Below are positions 7,818 to 15,928 of a DNA stretch of 41,205 nt, piece after piece. This DNA comes from Oscillospiraceae bacterium (GTDB taxonomy: Bacteria; Bacillota; Clostridia; Oscillospirales; CAG-272), in NCBI GenBank assembly GCA_015064025.1, contig SVSZ01000007.1:1-41205 (forward strand). The letters run 5' to 3'. Numbering within the stretch: position 1 is the stretch's first letter; every line of letters begins with the position of its first letter. Under the pieces are notes generated by a model. The model saw only the letters and a list, made by a program, of their open reading frames with translations, was not told where the DNA came from and ran no database searches. The translations under genes were made by a program, and so were the position numbers.

Positions 7818-8878
7818 GTCGTTTTTTCAGTAAAAAATACAATGCACTGACCCCCTATACCCCGGGAGAACAGCCCAAAGATCAGAAATATATCAAGCTC
7901 AACACGAACGAATCCCCCTTCCCTCCCACGCCTGCGGTGTGCGAGGCGGTAAAGAATGCGGCGGCACACGTCAATCTTTATTCCGATCCCGAATGCCGTG
8001 AGCTGGTCAGCACGTGGTGTGACACGATGGGCACCGCCCCCGACGAGGTGCTTTTCACCAACGGCTCGGATGAGATCCTCAACTTTGCCTTCATGGCATT
8101 TTGCGATGCCGAGCATCCGGCGGTCTTCCCGAATATTTCTTATGGCTTTTATCCCGTTTTCGCCATGCTCAACGGCATCCCCTATGAGGAAATACCGCTC
8201 GCAAAGGATTTTTCCGTAAACGTTGAGGATTACATCGGCGTCAAAAAAACGGTCATCCTCGCCAATCCCAATGCCCCCACGGGCATCGCGCTCCCGCTTT
8301 GCGATATCGAGCGTATCGTTGCCTCCAATCCCGATCACGTGGTCGTCATCGATGAGGCATACGTGGATTTCGGCGGAGAGAGCGCCATCCCTCTGATCCG
8401 CAAATATGACAATCTTCTCGTCACGGGTACCTTTTCGAAGTCCCGCTCCATGGCGGGAGCAAGGCTTGGGTTCGGCATCGCGCATCCCGCGCTCATCCGT
8501 GACCTTTCCACCGTCAAGTATTCCACCAACCCCTACAACGTGAACGCGATGACGCAGGCGGCCGGTGTTGCCACCCTGAAGGAAAACGCGCTTGCGATGG
8601 AGCGTTGTCAAGCAGTCATAGAAAACCGCGAATATACCGCGCGCGAGCTTGCGCGCCTCGGCTTTACCATGACAAATTCCCGCGCCAACTTCCTCTTTGC
8701 CGCGCATCCGCTCCTGTCGGGTGAGACGGTCTATACGGAGCTACGCAAGCGCGGCATCCTTGTCCGCCACTTCTCAAAGTCGGAGATCGCGAACTATAAT
8801 CGTATCACCGTCGGCTCCCGCGAGGAAATGGAAGCGCTCATCTCAGCGCTTGAGGAAATCCTGAAAAATCCCAACTGA
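7814..8878 (+). CDS. hisC: Histidinol-phosphate aminotransferase
   Basis: This 354-residue fold-type I PLP aminotransferase has the usual HisC length. It converts imidazole acetol phosphate and glutamate to histidinol phosphate. Seen: KLNTNESPFPP at the substrate-binding N-terminus, ILANPNAPTG, VVIDEAYVDFG with the PLP-contacting Asp, and FSKSRSMAGARLG with Lys209 as Schiff-base lysine. The start overlaps the hisD stop (ATGA at 7814-7817) and TGGAGGA serves as ribosome binding site. Confidence 0.96.
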   Translation: MSRFFSKKYNALTPYTPGEQPKDQKYIKLNTNESPFPPTPAVCEAVKNAAAHVNLYSDPECRELVSTWCDTMGTAPDEVLFTNGSDEILNFAFMAFCDAEHPAVFPNISYGFYPVFAMLNGIPYEEIPLAKDFSVNVEDYIGVKKTVILANPNAPTGIALPLCDIERIVASNPDHVVVIDEAYVDFGGESAIPLIRKYDNLLVTGTFSKSRSMAGARLGFGIAHPALIRDLSTVKYSTNPYNVNAMTQAAGVATLKENALAMERCQAVIENREYTARELARLGFTMTNSRANFLFAAHPLLSGETVYTELRKRGILVRHFSKSEIANYNRITVGSREEMEALISALEEILKNPN

Positions 8879-8888
8879 AAGGAACTAT

Positions 8889-9476
8889 ATGAGAACCTTT
8901 GAAATCAACCGCAAGACAGCGGAAACTGACATTGCACTGACCCTCAACCTCGACGGTACAGGCATGTGCAAGATCAACAGCGGCTGTGGCTTTCTTGACC
9001 ACATGCTGACACTCTTCTCTAAGCACGGCAGATTCGATCTGACGCTCACCTGCAAGGGAGACACTGAGGTGGACGATCACCACACGGTAGAGGACATCGG
9101 CATTGCACTCGGCACCGCCTTCGCCGCAGCCCTTGGAGAGAAGCGCGGCATTCGCCGTTACGGAGACATCGTGCTCCCCATGGATGAGGCGCTGATTTTG
9201 GCGGCAGTCGATCTCTCCGGCAGAGGCTATCTCGGATATTCCGCCGAGATCCCCTCCGAGAAGGTGGGAACCTTTGACACCGAGCTTTCCGAGGAATTTT
9301 GGCTTGCCTTCACACGGTGCGCCGCCTGTACCCTCCACATCCGACAGCTTGCGGGCAAGAACGCGCACCACATCATCGAGGGCATGTTCAAGGCATGCGC
9401 CCGCGCGCTTCGCGAGGCAGTGACGATCGATCCCGCGCTTCGTGACGAGATCCCCTCCTCCAAGGGGGTGCTTTGA
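8889..9476 (+). CDS. hisB: Imidazoleglycerol-phosphate dehydratase (monofunctional)
   Basis: This 195-residue protein is the stand-alone dehydratase, without the histidinol-phosphatase domain of the enterobacterial HisB fusion. Manganese-binding repeats typical of the family are visible: HMLTLFSKHGRFDL, DDHHTVEDIGI and AHHIIEGMFKACARAL. It lies 10 bases after hisC with an AAAGGAA site, and its stop overlaps the hisH start (TGATG at 9474-9478). Because it lacks the phosphatase half, that step must be encoded elsewhere. Confidence 0.96.
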   Translation: MRTFEINRKTAETDIALTLNLDGTGMCKINSGCGFLDHMLTLFSKHGRFDLTLTCKGDTEVDDHHTVEDIGIALGTAFAAALGEKRGIRRYGDIVLPMDEALILAAVDLSGRGYLGYSAEIPSEKVGTFDTELSEEFWLAFTRCAACTLHIRQLAGKNAHHIIEGMFKACARALREAVTIDPALRDEIPSSKGVL

Positions 9477-10096
9477 TGATCGCGATCGTTGATTACGGCG
9501 TGGGAAACCTTTTTTCCCTTGCCTCCTCCTTCCGTGCCATCGGCGCAGAGGCAGCTGCGACAAGTGACCCCGAGGTGATCCGTGCGGCAGACCGCATCAT
9601 TCTCCCCGGCGTCGGTGCTTTTGGAGATGCCGCCAAGAAGCTGCGCGAATCGCGACTCGACCGCGTCGTTTGCGAGGAAGCAAACAAGGGAAAGCCGCTC
9701 ATGGGCATTTGCCTTGGCATGCAGCTTCTCTTTGAGCGCGGCTATGAGTACGGTGAGCACGAAGGACTTGGACTGATCAAGGGAAGCGTGCGTCCGATCG
9801 CAGACGTGATCCCGAAGGGACTCAAGATCCCGCACATCGGCTGGAATGCGCTCCACCTTACCAAGCCCGCACCGCTCTTCTCTCATATCAAGGAGGGAGA
9901 CTTCGTTTACTTTGTACATTCCTATTTCGCGACAGATTGCGAGGACGCCGTCATCGCAACCGCCGAATACGGTGCTCCCCTGACCGCCGCTGTGGCGTCG
10001 GGCAACGTGATGGGCTGTCAGTTCCATCCCGAAAAGAGCGGCGACGTGGGGCTTAATATCCTGCGTGCCTTTTGTGACCCGGAGGTGATCGCATGA
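9476..10096 (+). CDS. hisH: Imidazole glycerol phosphate synthase, glutamine amidotransferase subunit
   Basis: This 206-residue class I amidotransferase supplies ammonia to HisF. The catalytic cysteine is Cys79 in GICLGMQLLF; the His-Glu pair lies in QFHPEKSGD near the C-terminus; PGVGAFGDA forms the oxyanion region. The ATG at 9476 overlaps the hisB stop and follows an AAGGGGG site; an in-frame TTG lies one codon upstream. It is separated from hisF by hisA, as in many bacterial his operons. Confidence 0.96.
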   Translation: MIAIVDYGVGNLFSLASSFRAIGAEAAATSDPEVIRAADRIILPGVGAFGDAAKKLRESRLDRVVCEEANKGKPLMGICLGMQLLFERGYEYGEHEGLGLIKGSVRPIADVIPKGLKIPHIGWNALHLTKPAPLFSHIKEGDFVYFVHSYFATDCEDAVIATAEYGAPLTAAVASGNVMGCQFHPEKSGDVGLNILRAFCDPEVIA

Positions 10097-10809
10097 ACAT
10101 CTTCCCTGCCATTGATCTGTATGAGAAAAAGGCAGTTCGCCTTTACAAGGGCGACTACGCTCGGATGACCGTCTACAGCGACGATCCCGCAAGCCTTGGC
10201 AAGGCGTTTGCCGATGCGGGTGCTTCGTTTGTTCACATCGTCGATCTTGAGGGAGCCAAGGACGGCACCACGCCGAACCTTGACACGGTGCTTGCCATCA
10301 AGCGTGCATCAGGGCTTTTCTGCGAGGTTGGCGGCGGCGTGCGAAGCATGGAGGTCATCGATCGTTACCTCTCCTCCGGAATCGATCGCGTCATCCTCGG
10401 GACAGCCGCAGTGACGAATGAAGAGTTCCTTGTGGAGGCTGTCAGAAAGTACGGGGAGCGGATCGCTGTCGGCATCGACCTCTCGGACGGCTGCGTTGCC
10501 ATCAAGGGATGGACCGAGAAGACCGAGATCACGGCGGACACCTTCTTTTCCAGGATGCAAAGCATCGGTGTCGGCACAATCATCTGCACCGACATCTCAC
10601 GTGACGGTGCAATGATGGGAACCAATCGAGCCCTTTACCGTGCACTTGGAGAAAAATACAGTATGAACATCATCGCCTCGGGCGGTGTCTCAAGCATCTC
10701 CGACGTTGAAGCGCTTGCCGAGATGAAGCTTTACGGTGCGATCATCGGAAAAGCATATTACACGGGAGACATCGATCTTAGAAAGGCAATCGAGGTGGCA
10801 CAAAAATGA
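10093..10809 (+). CDS. hisA: ProFAR isomerase (HisA)
   Basis: This 238-residue half-barrel-duplicated TIM protein performs the Amadori rearrangement of ProFAR to PRFAR. The catalytic N-terminal Asp8 is in FPAIDLYEKK and the second catalytic Asp in GIDLSDG. Phosphate-binding GGGVRS and the DISRDGAMMGTN block are present. The start overlaps the hisH stop (ATGA at 10093-10096) and the stop overlaps the hisF start. It is distinguished from its relative HisF by VDLEGAKDG and the WTEKT segment. Confidence 0.95.
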   Translation: MNIFPAIDLYEKKAVRLYKGDYARMTVYSDDPASLGKAFADAGASFVHIVDLEGAKDGTTPNLDTVLAIKRASGLFCEVGGGVRSMEVIDRYLSSGIDRVILGTAAVTNEEFLVEAVRKYGERIAVGIDLSDGCVAIKGWTEKTEITADTFFSRMQSIGVGTIICTDISRDGAMMGTNRALYRALGEKYSMNIIASGGVSSISDVEALAEMKLYGAIIGKAYYTGDIDLRKAIEVAQK

Positions 10810-11564
10810 TTACAAAAAGAATTATTCCCTGCCTTGACGTGCGCGACGGTCGCGTTGTCAAGGGAGTCAACTTCGAAGGTCTTCACGACGTCTCCTCCCC
10901 CATTGAGCTTGCAAAATACTACAGCGCCGCGGGCGCTGACGAGCTGGTCTTTTACGACATCACCGCAAGCGCAGAGGGGCGGCGTCTCTTCACCGACATT
11001 CTCACGAAGACCGCACAAAACGTCTTCATTCCCCTGACCGTTGGAGGAGGCATCAACACACTTTCCGACTTCGAGCGCGTTCTTTCCTCCGGCGCGGACA
11101 AGGTCAGCGTCAACTCGGGCGCGATCAAGAACCCAAGCCTTATTTACGAGGCGGCAAAGCGCTACGGCGATCAGTGCGTGGTACTCTCCGCAGATGTCAA
11201 GCGCGTGGACGGTGTTTTTCGCGTTTTTGCAAAAGGCGGCAGAGAAAACACGGGTATGGAAGCGATCGAATGGATACGGCGCTGTGTCTCCATGGGAGCG
11301 GGCGAGATCGTGGTCAACTCCATCGATACGGACGGGGTCAAAGGAGGCTTTGACCTTGAAATGCTTGCCGCCGTTTGCGATGCTGTAAACGTTCCCGTCA
11401 TTGCCTCGGGCGGTGCGGGATGCATTGAGGACTTTATCACCCTCTTCCACTCGCTTCCCGGGGTGGACGCAGGACTTGCAGCCTCCATCTTCCATTTTGG
11501 TGAGGTGCGCATTTCGGATCTGAAGGAAAAAATGGCAGAGGCGAACATCTTCGCTCGCAGATAA
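10806..11564 (+). CDS. hisF: Imidazole glycerol phosphate synthase, cyclase subunit
   Basis: This 252-residue TIM barrel uses ammonia from HisH to turn PRFAR into IGP and AICAR. Seen: PCLDVRDGRVVKGVNF with the catalytic Asp11, VGGGINTLSDF, DKVSVNSGAI, the second catalytic Asp in LSADVK, and IASGGAGCIEDF. It overlaps hisA by four bases with a GAGGTG site. The by-product AICAR feeds the purine pathway encoded by the divergent pur operon, a metabolic link between the two neighbours. Confidence 0.97.
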   Translation: MITKRIIPCLDVRDGRVVKGVNFEGLHDVSSPIELAKYYSAAGADELVFYDITASAEGRRLFTDILTKTAQNVFIPLTVGGGINTLSDFERVLSSGADKVSVNSGAIKNPSLIYEAAKRYGDQCVVLSADVKRVDGVFRVFAKGGRENTGMEAIEWIRRCVSMGAGEIVVNSIDTDGVKGGFDLEMLAAVCDAVNVPVIASGGAGCIEDFITLFHSLPGVDAGLAASIFHFGEVRISDLKEKMAEANIFARR

Positions 11565-11579
11565 GGAAGGATACATTTT

Positions 11580-12230
11580 ATGCTGAACATTGACGAATTG
11601 AAATTTGACGCAAACGGGCTCATTCCCGCCATCGTGACCGACGCAAAAACGAAGGAAGTGCTCACGCTTGCCTATATGAACCGCGAAAGCCTTAAGATCT
11701 CCATGGAGCGGGGACTCACCTGTTTCTGGAGCAGATCCAGAGGGGAGCTTTGGCTCAAGGGTGAGACCAGCGGCAACTACCAGCACATCGTTTCCATCAC
11801 TGCCGACTGCGACCGTGACGCGCTTGTCGTCATGGTGGAAAAGGACGGTCCCGCGTGCCATACGGGCACAGAATCCTGCTTCAATGACACTGTGTATGAA
11901 AGTGAGGAGCGCCACGCATTCTCTCTTGAGGGACTGATGAAGCTGATCGAGGGCAGAAAGACCGACAAGAAGGAGGGCTCCTATACCACGTACCTTTTTG
12001 AAAAAGGACTTGACAAGATCCTCAAGAAGGTCGGTGAGGAATCCACCGAGGTCATCATCGCCGCAAAGGCAGAGGACAAGCGCGAGACTGTCTACGAGAT
12101 CGCAGACCTTGCCTATCACGTGATGGTCCTCATGATCGAGGCAGGCATCAGCCTTGAGGACATCCACAACGAGCTGGCATCCCGTCACGTGGTGGATCAC
12201 AAGGTCAAGCAAGAGAAAATGACAAAATAA
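11580..12230 (+). CDS. hisIE: Bifunctional phosphoribosyl-AMP cyclohydrolase / phosphoribosyl-ATP pyrophosphatase
   Basis: This 216-residue fusion carries two enzymes of the second and third histidine steps. Residues about 1-115 are the HisI cyclohydrolase, with the zinc and magnesium ligands in ADCDRDA and [10 protein letters not shown]. Residues about 118-205 are the all-helical HisE pyrophosphatase with the metal-binding [11 protein letters not shown] and [10 protein letters not shown] helices. It is the last gene of the his operon, 15 bases after hisF, with an AAGGAAGGA site, and is followed by a strong terminator. Confidence 0.96.
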   Translation: MLNIDELKFDANGLIPAIVTDAKTKEVLTLAYMNRESLKISMERGLTCFWSRSRGELWLKGETSGNYQHIVSITADCDRDALVVMVEKDGPACHTGTESCFNDTVYESEERHAFSLEGLMKLIEGRKTDKKEGSYTTYLFEKGLDKILKKVGEESTEVIIAAKAEDKRETVYEIADLAYHVMVLMIEAGISLEDIHNELASRHVVDHKVKQEKMTK

Positions 12231-12265
12231 AGAACGAGAATAAGAACAGCTTTCATAATTGAATC

Positions 12266-12322
12266 AAAGAAAAGTCGGTCAAATGCATCCCGCATTTGAC
12301 CGACTTTTCTTTATTTTTTATT
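12266..12322. terminator. Bidirectional intrinsic terminator after hisIE
   Basis: A perfect 21-bp stem pairs AAAGAAAAGTCGGTCAAATGC (12266-12286) in full with 12292-12312 around a 5-base loop. It is followed by a T-rich run on the plus strand. The A-rich 5' arm gives a U-run on the minus strand too, so it can also stop the leftward gene ending at 12362. Confidence 0.93.
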
Positions 12323-12361
12323 GTCTCTTACTTCACTTGTCGGAATGGGCAAGCTTGGTTA

Positions 12362-13063
12362 TCAGACACCCACCTGCAACATCTTCCATACGAAAGCGCC
12401 GCCGTCCTTCTTTTGGAAGTGCGCGCTATATACGTCCGACGTTTCACCCCTCAGGGAGAGTCTGAAACGCAAGCGGTATGCGTTTTCGGTCTCCTCAAGT
12501 GAGGTCACGTGCAGCTTGACGGATGTCTCTCTTGCCTGTGCGGCAGTGGTGTACATACCGACACGGTCAAGATACTCAAATGCACCTGCGTCACCGTGTC
12601 CCGTGCCGCTTCCGCCGAAGAGCGCATGCAGCTGCTCCTCAAGTGCCTCCTTGGGAATCAGAGTGACAAAGGAGGTGCGCGGATAGGACTGTGCCGCTTG
12701 CTTGATCAGCGTTCCGTTGCCCGTGTACTTGCTGTATCCCTCAAGGAGCATTGTGTTAAGGACTGCCGAACGGTAAAGCGTTGCAGCCTCCCCTTCGGTT
12801 GCGAAGGCATAAAGATGTATACTCTCTCCCGTCACACGCATAACGGTGGCTGAAAGGCGCTCGGCAAGCGTTCCCTTCGCGTCCAAGGTACGGATCGTTT
12901 CCTCCGCGGCGAGATCTGCACTGTCCCAACCGAAAAGGCCCTTGACCCAAAGCACGTTACTGCCCGCCATACAGGACACCAAAAAAACGGTGATCAGCAA
13001 GATGATAACCACCAAGGTCCCGAGGCGCCATTGCCGCCGACGCCCGTAATAGCTTCTCTGCAA
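12362..13063 (-). CDS. Membrane-anchored protein of unknown function
   Basis: I do not recognise this 233-residue protein. After a basic start (RRRQWR) a hydrophobic segment spans about residues 15-33 and ends in LVSC (Cys31), so it is either a signal-anchored protein or a lipoprotein. The remainder is a soluble extracytoplasmic domain rich in Ala, Thr and Leu. The start was set at a TTG (13061-13063) behind AAAGGAGGG. The only upstream in-frame ATG (13099) lies inside the -10 box of a consensus promoter and cannot be in the mRNA. It is transcribed alone and ends at the terminator shared with the his operon. Confidence 0.7.
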   Translation of the reverse strand: MQRSYYGRRRQWRLGTLVVIILLITVFLVSCMAGSNVLWVKGLFGWDSADLAAEETIRTLDAKGTLAERLSATVMRVTGESIHLYAFATEGEAATLYRSAVLNTMLLEGYSKYTGNGTLIKQAAQSYPRTSFVTLIPKEALEEQLHALFGGSGTGHGDAGAFEYLDRVGMYTTAAQARETSVKLHVTSLEETENAYRLRFRLSLRGETSDVYSAHFQKKDGGAFVWKMLQVGV

Positions 13064-13097
13064 AGCGCAAATCCCTCCTTTTACGTTTACTTCTTTC

Positions 13098-13126
13098 ATT
13101 GTATCAAAACCGCAATATTTTGTCAA
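13098..13126 (-). promoter_or_regulatory. sigma-A promoter of the 12362-13063 gene
   Basis: On the minus strand: -35 TTGACA (13121-13126), 17-base spacer, -10 TACAAT (13098-13103). Transcription should begin near 13091. Upstream (13161-13222) the plus strand carries three copies of TTTTTGT(A)CG, possibly a binding site array. Confidence 0.9.
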
Positions 13127-13253
13127 TAGGTATTTTAATATTTTTCCCATGATTTAGTGATTTTTGTACGACATAAACCGCAAGATGTTGTTTTTTGTCG
13201 TTCTTTTCCGCATTTTTGTCGTATGCGTCACGAACAGATGACAAAATTCTATT

Positions 13254-13769
13254 TCAGTCGCATTTATTTTCCGATATTTCTGCCCCGTTTACATCGCTTC
13301 GCGACATGTCGAGCCGTGCGCACATCCGTCGCTCCGCGGTGATCAGCCCGGAGAGCACCGAGCGAACCACTCTGTCTCCCGTCCGCGACATAAGCGTTTC
13401 GTAAAGGTCGATCCTGCGCCGCTTCTCCGAGACGGCTCGCAGAAGAAGCTCCGCGCTGTCTCGACTTCTGCGCCGACCGCCTCCTCTTATCTCGGGAAGC
13501 CCCTCACCACCCAGCGCCATGATCAACTCTCCCAGCACGCGCAATTGCTCCAGCTCCTCTGCGGCGTCCCTGTAAAGCAGGTCGCTCACCGCGTGATCGG
13601 CAGCAAGAGACAGAAGACTTCCGTCAAGCGAGTATTTGAGTGAGGAAAGCGTATCCGCCCAAACCCCCGTCAGCATACGGCACAGCGTCAGATCCTTCGC
13701 AACACAGCCCATCAGCGGCGGACGGAAGCGTGGAACTCTTTCATACTTGATCTCACTGTAGGAATTCAT
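13254..13769 (-). CDS. Helical protein of unknown function, possibly ferritin-like
   Basis: This 171-residue protein is not recognised with confidence. It is predicted by eye to be almost wholly helical, with long amphipathic stretches (residues about 25-95 and 105-155) and an Arg-rich linker GGGRRRSRDS. The arrangement recalls ferritin-like four-helix proteins of Clostridia, but I cannot point to a complete di-iron E..ExxH signature. The start has an excellent AGGAGG site 8 bases upstream. No clear promoter was found; the terminator at 13836-13885 separates it from the upstream deacetylase gene. Confidence 0.75.
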   Translation of the reverse strand: MNSYSEIKYERVPRFRPPLMGCVAKDLTLCRMLTGVWADTLSSLKYSLDGSLLSLAADHAVSDLLYRDAAEELEQLRVLGELIMALGGEGLPEIRGGGRRRSRDSAELLLRAVSEKRRRIDLYETLMSRTGDRVVRSVLSGLITAERRMCARLDMSRSDVNGAEISENKCD

Positions 13770-13835
13770 GGGCGTACCTCCTCATCGTTCTTCCCTCACA
13801 GCCTATGCAAAAGGCGCAAAAGAGGTGAATCGCAT

Positions 13836-13885
13836 AAAAAAAAGGGGGGTGAGCCAAATGCGAAAACGCATTTGATACTCACCCC
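13836..13885 (-). terminator. Intrinsic terminator downstream of the polysaccharide deacetylase gene
   Basis: On the minus strand, GGGGTGAG and CAAATGCG arms pair around a 4-base loop with a one- to two-base internal bulge, followed by eight U residues (13836-13843). This is a strong intrinsic terminator for leftward transcription. Confidence 0.92.
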
Positions 13886-13927
13886 GCCATTTTTGCTCTG
13901 CCTACCCAACAAGGACTCGCGTCGGCT

Positions 13928-13970
13928 TTTTTCGGGTGGGGCTTCGTCAAGTGACTCAGCCCCGAAAAAA
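13928..13970 (-). other. Additional stem-loop in the 3' UTR of the deacetylase gene
   Basis: TTTTTTC and GGGGCT pair with AGCCCC and GAAAAAA, with a 4-base bulge on one side and a 14-base loop. No U-run follows on either strand, so it is not itself an obvious terminator. It sits between the stop codon at 13979 and the real terminator. Confidence 0.55.
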
Positions 13971-13978
13971 TATTCTGT

Positions 13979-14791
13979 TCAGTCTCTTCCGCTTTCATAG
14001 ACGCGTCCCGCTTCGCGTTCTTCGCCCAGAAGCTCGGATACGGTCACGACCTCGTATCCCATTTCATTCAACCGTTCAAGGATGATCACGACGGCATCGT
14101 ACGTGCTTTCATAGATATCGTGCATCAGAATGATGCTGCCGTCCTTCACGTTTTCAAGAACGTTGTTGACGATCGTATCCAGCTTTTCCTCACACTCTGC
14201 GTCACTGTCACCACTTGAATACTTATACCTCCAGTCCTCGGAATCCACGTCCCAGAGCACCACGGAATAAGGGCATTCACGGATCCGCTCCTCTGAGATC
14301 GCACCGCCGACGGGACGCATCAATTTGATCTGATATCCCGGTTGCTCCCCTCGGATCGCCGTTTTGGTGCCGGTCATCTCCTTGGCATATTCATTGTTTG
14401 GGCAATCGTCATAGTACACACGGTGCGTGTATCCGTGAATACCAACCTCGTTTCCCGCCTCCAGCGCATAAAGCATGGCATCTCCGCCGTTGTATTCGGT
14501 ACCGTCCACGCGGTTTCCCACCACGAAAAAGGTGGCGTGAAAGCCGTACTTGTCCAGCTCATCCACGATCAATTTGGTACGCACGTTGTGAGGGCCGTCG
14601 TCAAAGGTAAGCGCAACGCGCATTTTTCCATCGCCCGATACGGGGATGTCTCCCTTATCGGAATCCTCATTCTCACCATCCCCGCCGCGCACGGCAGTCG
14701 CACTGCAGGAGAGCAGTGCCATGGAAAGAAGCAGCAACAGCGCCATCATGCGCAAAGTACGGGTCCATTTTCTCAAAGTCTTGCTTTTCAT
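13979..14791 (-). CDS. Polysaccharide deacetylase (NodB domain) lipoprotein
   Basis: This 270-residue secreted enzyme has an N-terminal lipoprotein signal ending in ALLSC (Cys29), a short Asp/Glu/Gly-rich linker, and a carbohydrate esterase 4 (NodB) domain from about residue 57. Catalytic motifs are all present: TFDDGPH (Asp64/Asp65), the metal-binding HGYTH (His119 and His123), RPVGG, LWDVDSEDW and ILMHDIY. It should remove acetyl groups from a cell-wall glycan such as peptidoglycan on the outer face of the membrane. It starts 33 bases after the AEC permease gene with an AAAGGAG site, so the two may be co-transcribed. Confidence 0.93.
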   Translation of the reverse strand: MKSKTLRKWTRTLRMMALLLLLSMALLSCSATAVRGGDGENEDSDKGDIPVSGDGKMRVALTFDDGPHNVRTKLIVDELDKYGFHATFFVVGNRVDGTEYNGGDAMLYALEAGNEVGIHGYTHRVYYDDCPNNEYAKEMTGTKTAIRGEQPGYQIKLMRPVGGAISEERIRECPYSVVLWDVDSEDWRYKYSSGDSDAECEEKLDTIVNNVLENVKDGSIILMHDIYESTYDAVVIILERLNEMGYEVVTVSELLGEEREAGRVYESGRD

Positions 14792-14824
14792 AAATCTCCT
14801 TTGACCGAACGCATTGTAAGTAAT

Positions 14825-15817
14825 TTAAACAAACACCCCACCGCTCTTCAAAAGGAGGGCGGCAAGGAACACCGAGAAGGCAGAGGCAATTGTCGTCCAA
14901 ACGACCAATTGCCCCGCTAAGATCGCATCGCTGTTCATCTCCTGCGCCATGGGCACGCTGGAAACGGCAACGGGGGTTGCAAACATCGCGACAAAGGCGG
15001 CAAAGTGCGCACCGTAAAAATGCGAGGGGAAGAAAAAGAAATAAGCGATGCCAAGACCGATCGCAGGCACGATCACCGTGCGCAAAAGCACGCCTGCGAT
15101 GATCTCGCGCTTGAGCGCGGCAACGGCTGAAAATTCAAACTGTGCGCCGAGTACCAAAAGGGAGAGCGGCGTCGCGGTGCTTGAAAGATATCCCAGCACC
15201 GTATACAACGGAGTAACGCTTGAAAGACGGAAGGAGATCCCCCACTGCGTGAAAAGTGCGCGAATACCAAGCACTGCAAGACCTGCCACCACACCGAGGA
15301 TCAGGGGATTTTTGACGATCTCAAGAAGGATCTTCTTCACACTGACCTTACCGTGATCCTCGCGAAAAAGAGACAGACTGATCACCGCGAGAATATTGAG
15401 AATCGGAATGATCACAGCGGAAAGAAGCGTTGCGATCATCACACCCTCCTCACCGTAAAGCGACTGTGCGAGAGGAAGCCCGATCAATGCGTAGTTGGAG
15501 CGGTAAGCTGCCTGCAAAAGCACGCCGCGGCGTTCCGCCTTTTTGGTAAGAAGAAGGCAGAGCGGAAGCGCCACAAGAAAAATGATCAGCAGTGCCGCCA
15601 TCACGTAAAAAATGTAGAAGAGATCGATGCTTCCCATGTCCTCGATCTTATAGATGTTGAGGAACAGCATCGCGGGCAGGAGCACGCGGAACACAATGCG
15701 GTTCGCCATCTTGGCAAAGCTTTCGTTCACAAAGCCCGTTTTTTTGAGGGTGTACCCCAAAGCCACCATCAAAATGATGGGAAGCACCGCATTCACGGCA
15801 AACATAAAGGATTCCAT
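14825..15817 (-). CDS. AEC (auxin efflux carrier) family transporter
   Basis: This 330-residue integral membrane protein has about ten hydrophobic segments. Its N-terminus is typical of the AEC/PIN-like bacterial permeases (VLPIILMVALGYTLKKTGF) and SNYALIGLPLAQSLYGEEG matches the conserved N-A-xx-G-xP region. Such proteins move organic anions such as malate; the substrate here is unknown. The ATG at 15815-15817 follows GGGAG. The longer reading frame begins upstream of, and its second ATG overlaps, the -10 box, so those starts are excluded. Confidence 0.88.
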   Translation of the reverse strand: MESFMFAVNAVLPIILMVALGYTLKKTGFVNESFAKMANRIVFRVLLPAMLFLNIYKIEDMGSIDLFYIFYVMAALLIIFLVALPLCLLLTKKAERRGVLLQAAYRSNYALIGLPLAQSLYGEEGVMIATLLSAVIIPILNILAVISLSLFREDHGKVSVKKILLEIVKNPLILGVVAGLAVLGIRALFTQWGISFRLSSVTPLYTVLGYLSSTATPLSLLVLGAQFEFSAVAALKREIIAGVLLRTVIVPAIGLGIAYFFFFPSHFYGAHFAAFVAMFATPVAVSSVPMAQEMNSDAILAGQLVVWTTIASAFSVFLAALLLKSGGVFV

Positions 15818-15848
15818 AGTCAACTCCCAAACAAAGGATTCTTTTTCC

Positions 15849-15877
15849 ATTGTAACACATCCCGCGTCTCTTTGCAA
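15849..15877 (-). promoter_or_regulatory. sigma-A promoter of the AEC transporter gene
   Basis: On the minus strand: -35 TTGCAA (15872-15877), 17-base spacer, -10 TACAAT (15849-15854). It lies between the end of the particle operon (15929) and the transporter start (15817). Confidence 0.83.
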
Positions 15878-15928
15878 GTCAAAAAGCGAAAAAAGGCGAA
15901 AAATTCAAGAACCGCAGCACGCGTGATC

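Noticed and set aside
10758-12212. Long minus-strand reading frame opposite hisF and hisIE (484 codons)
   Set aside because: It is antisense to two fully recognised his genes, has no family resemblance, and reflects the GC-biased third codon positions of the sense genes.
13928-13970. Second terminator after the deacetylase gene
   Set aside because: A stem exists but no U-run follows on either strand; the real terminator is at 13836-13885.
15878-15928. Terminator at the end of the particle operon
   Set aside because: Only a weak mismatched stem before a short U-rich run was seen; not strong enough to list as a feature.
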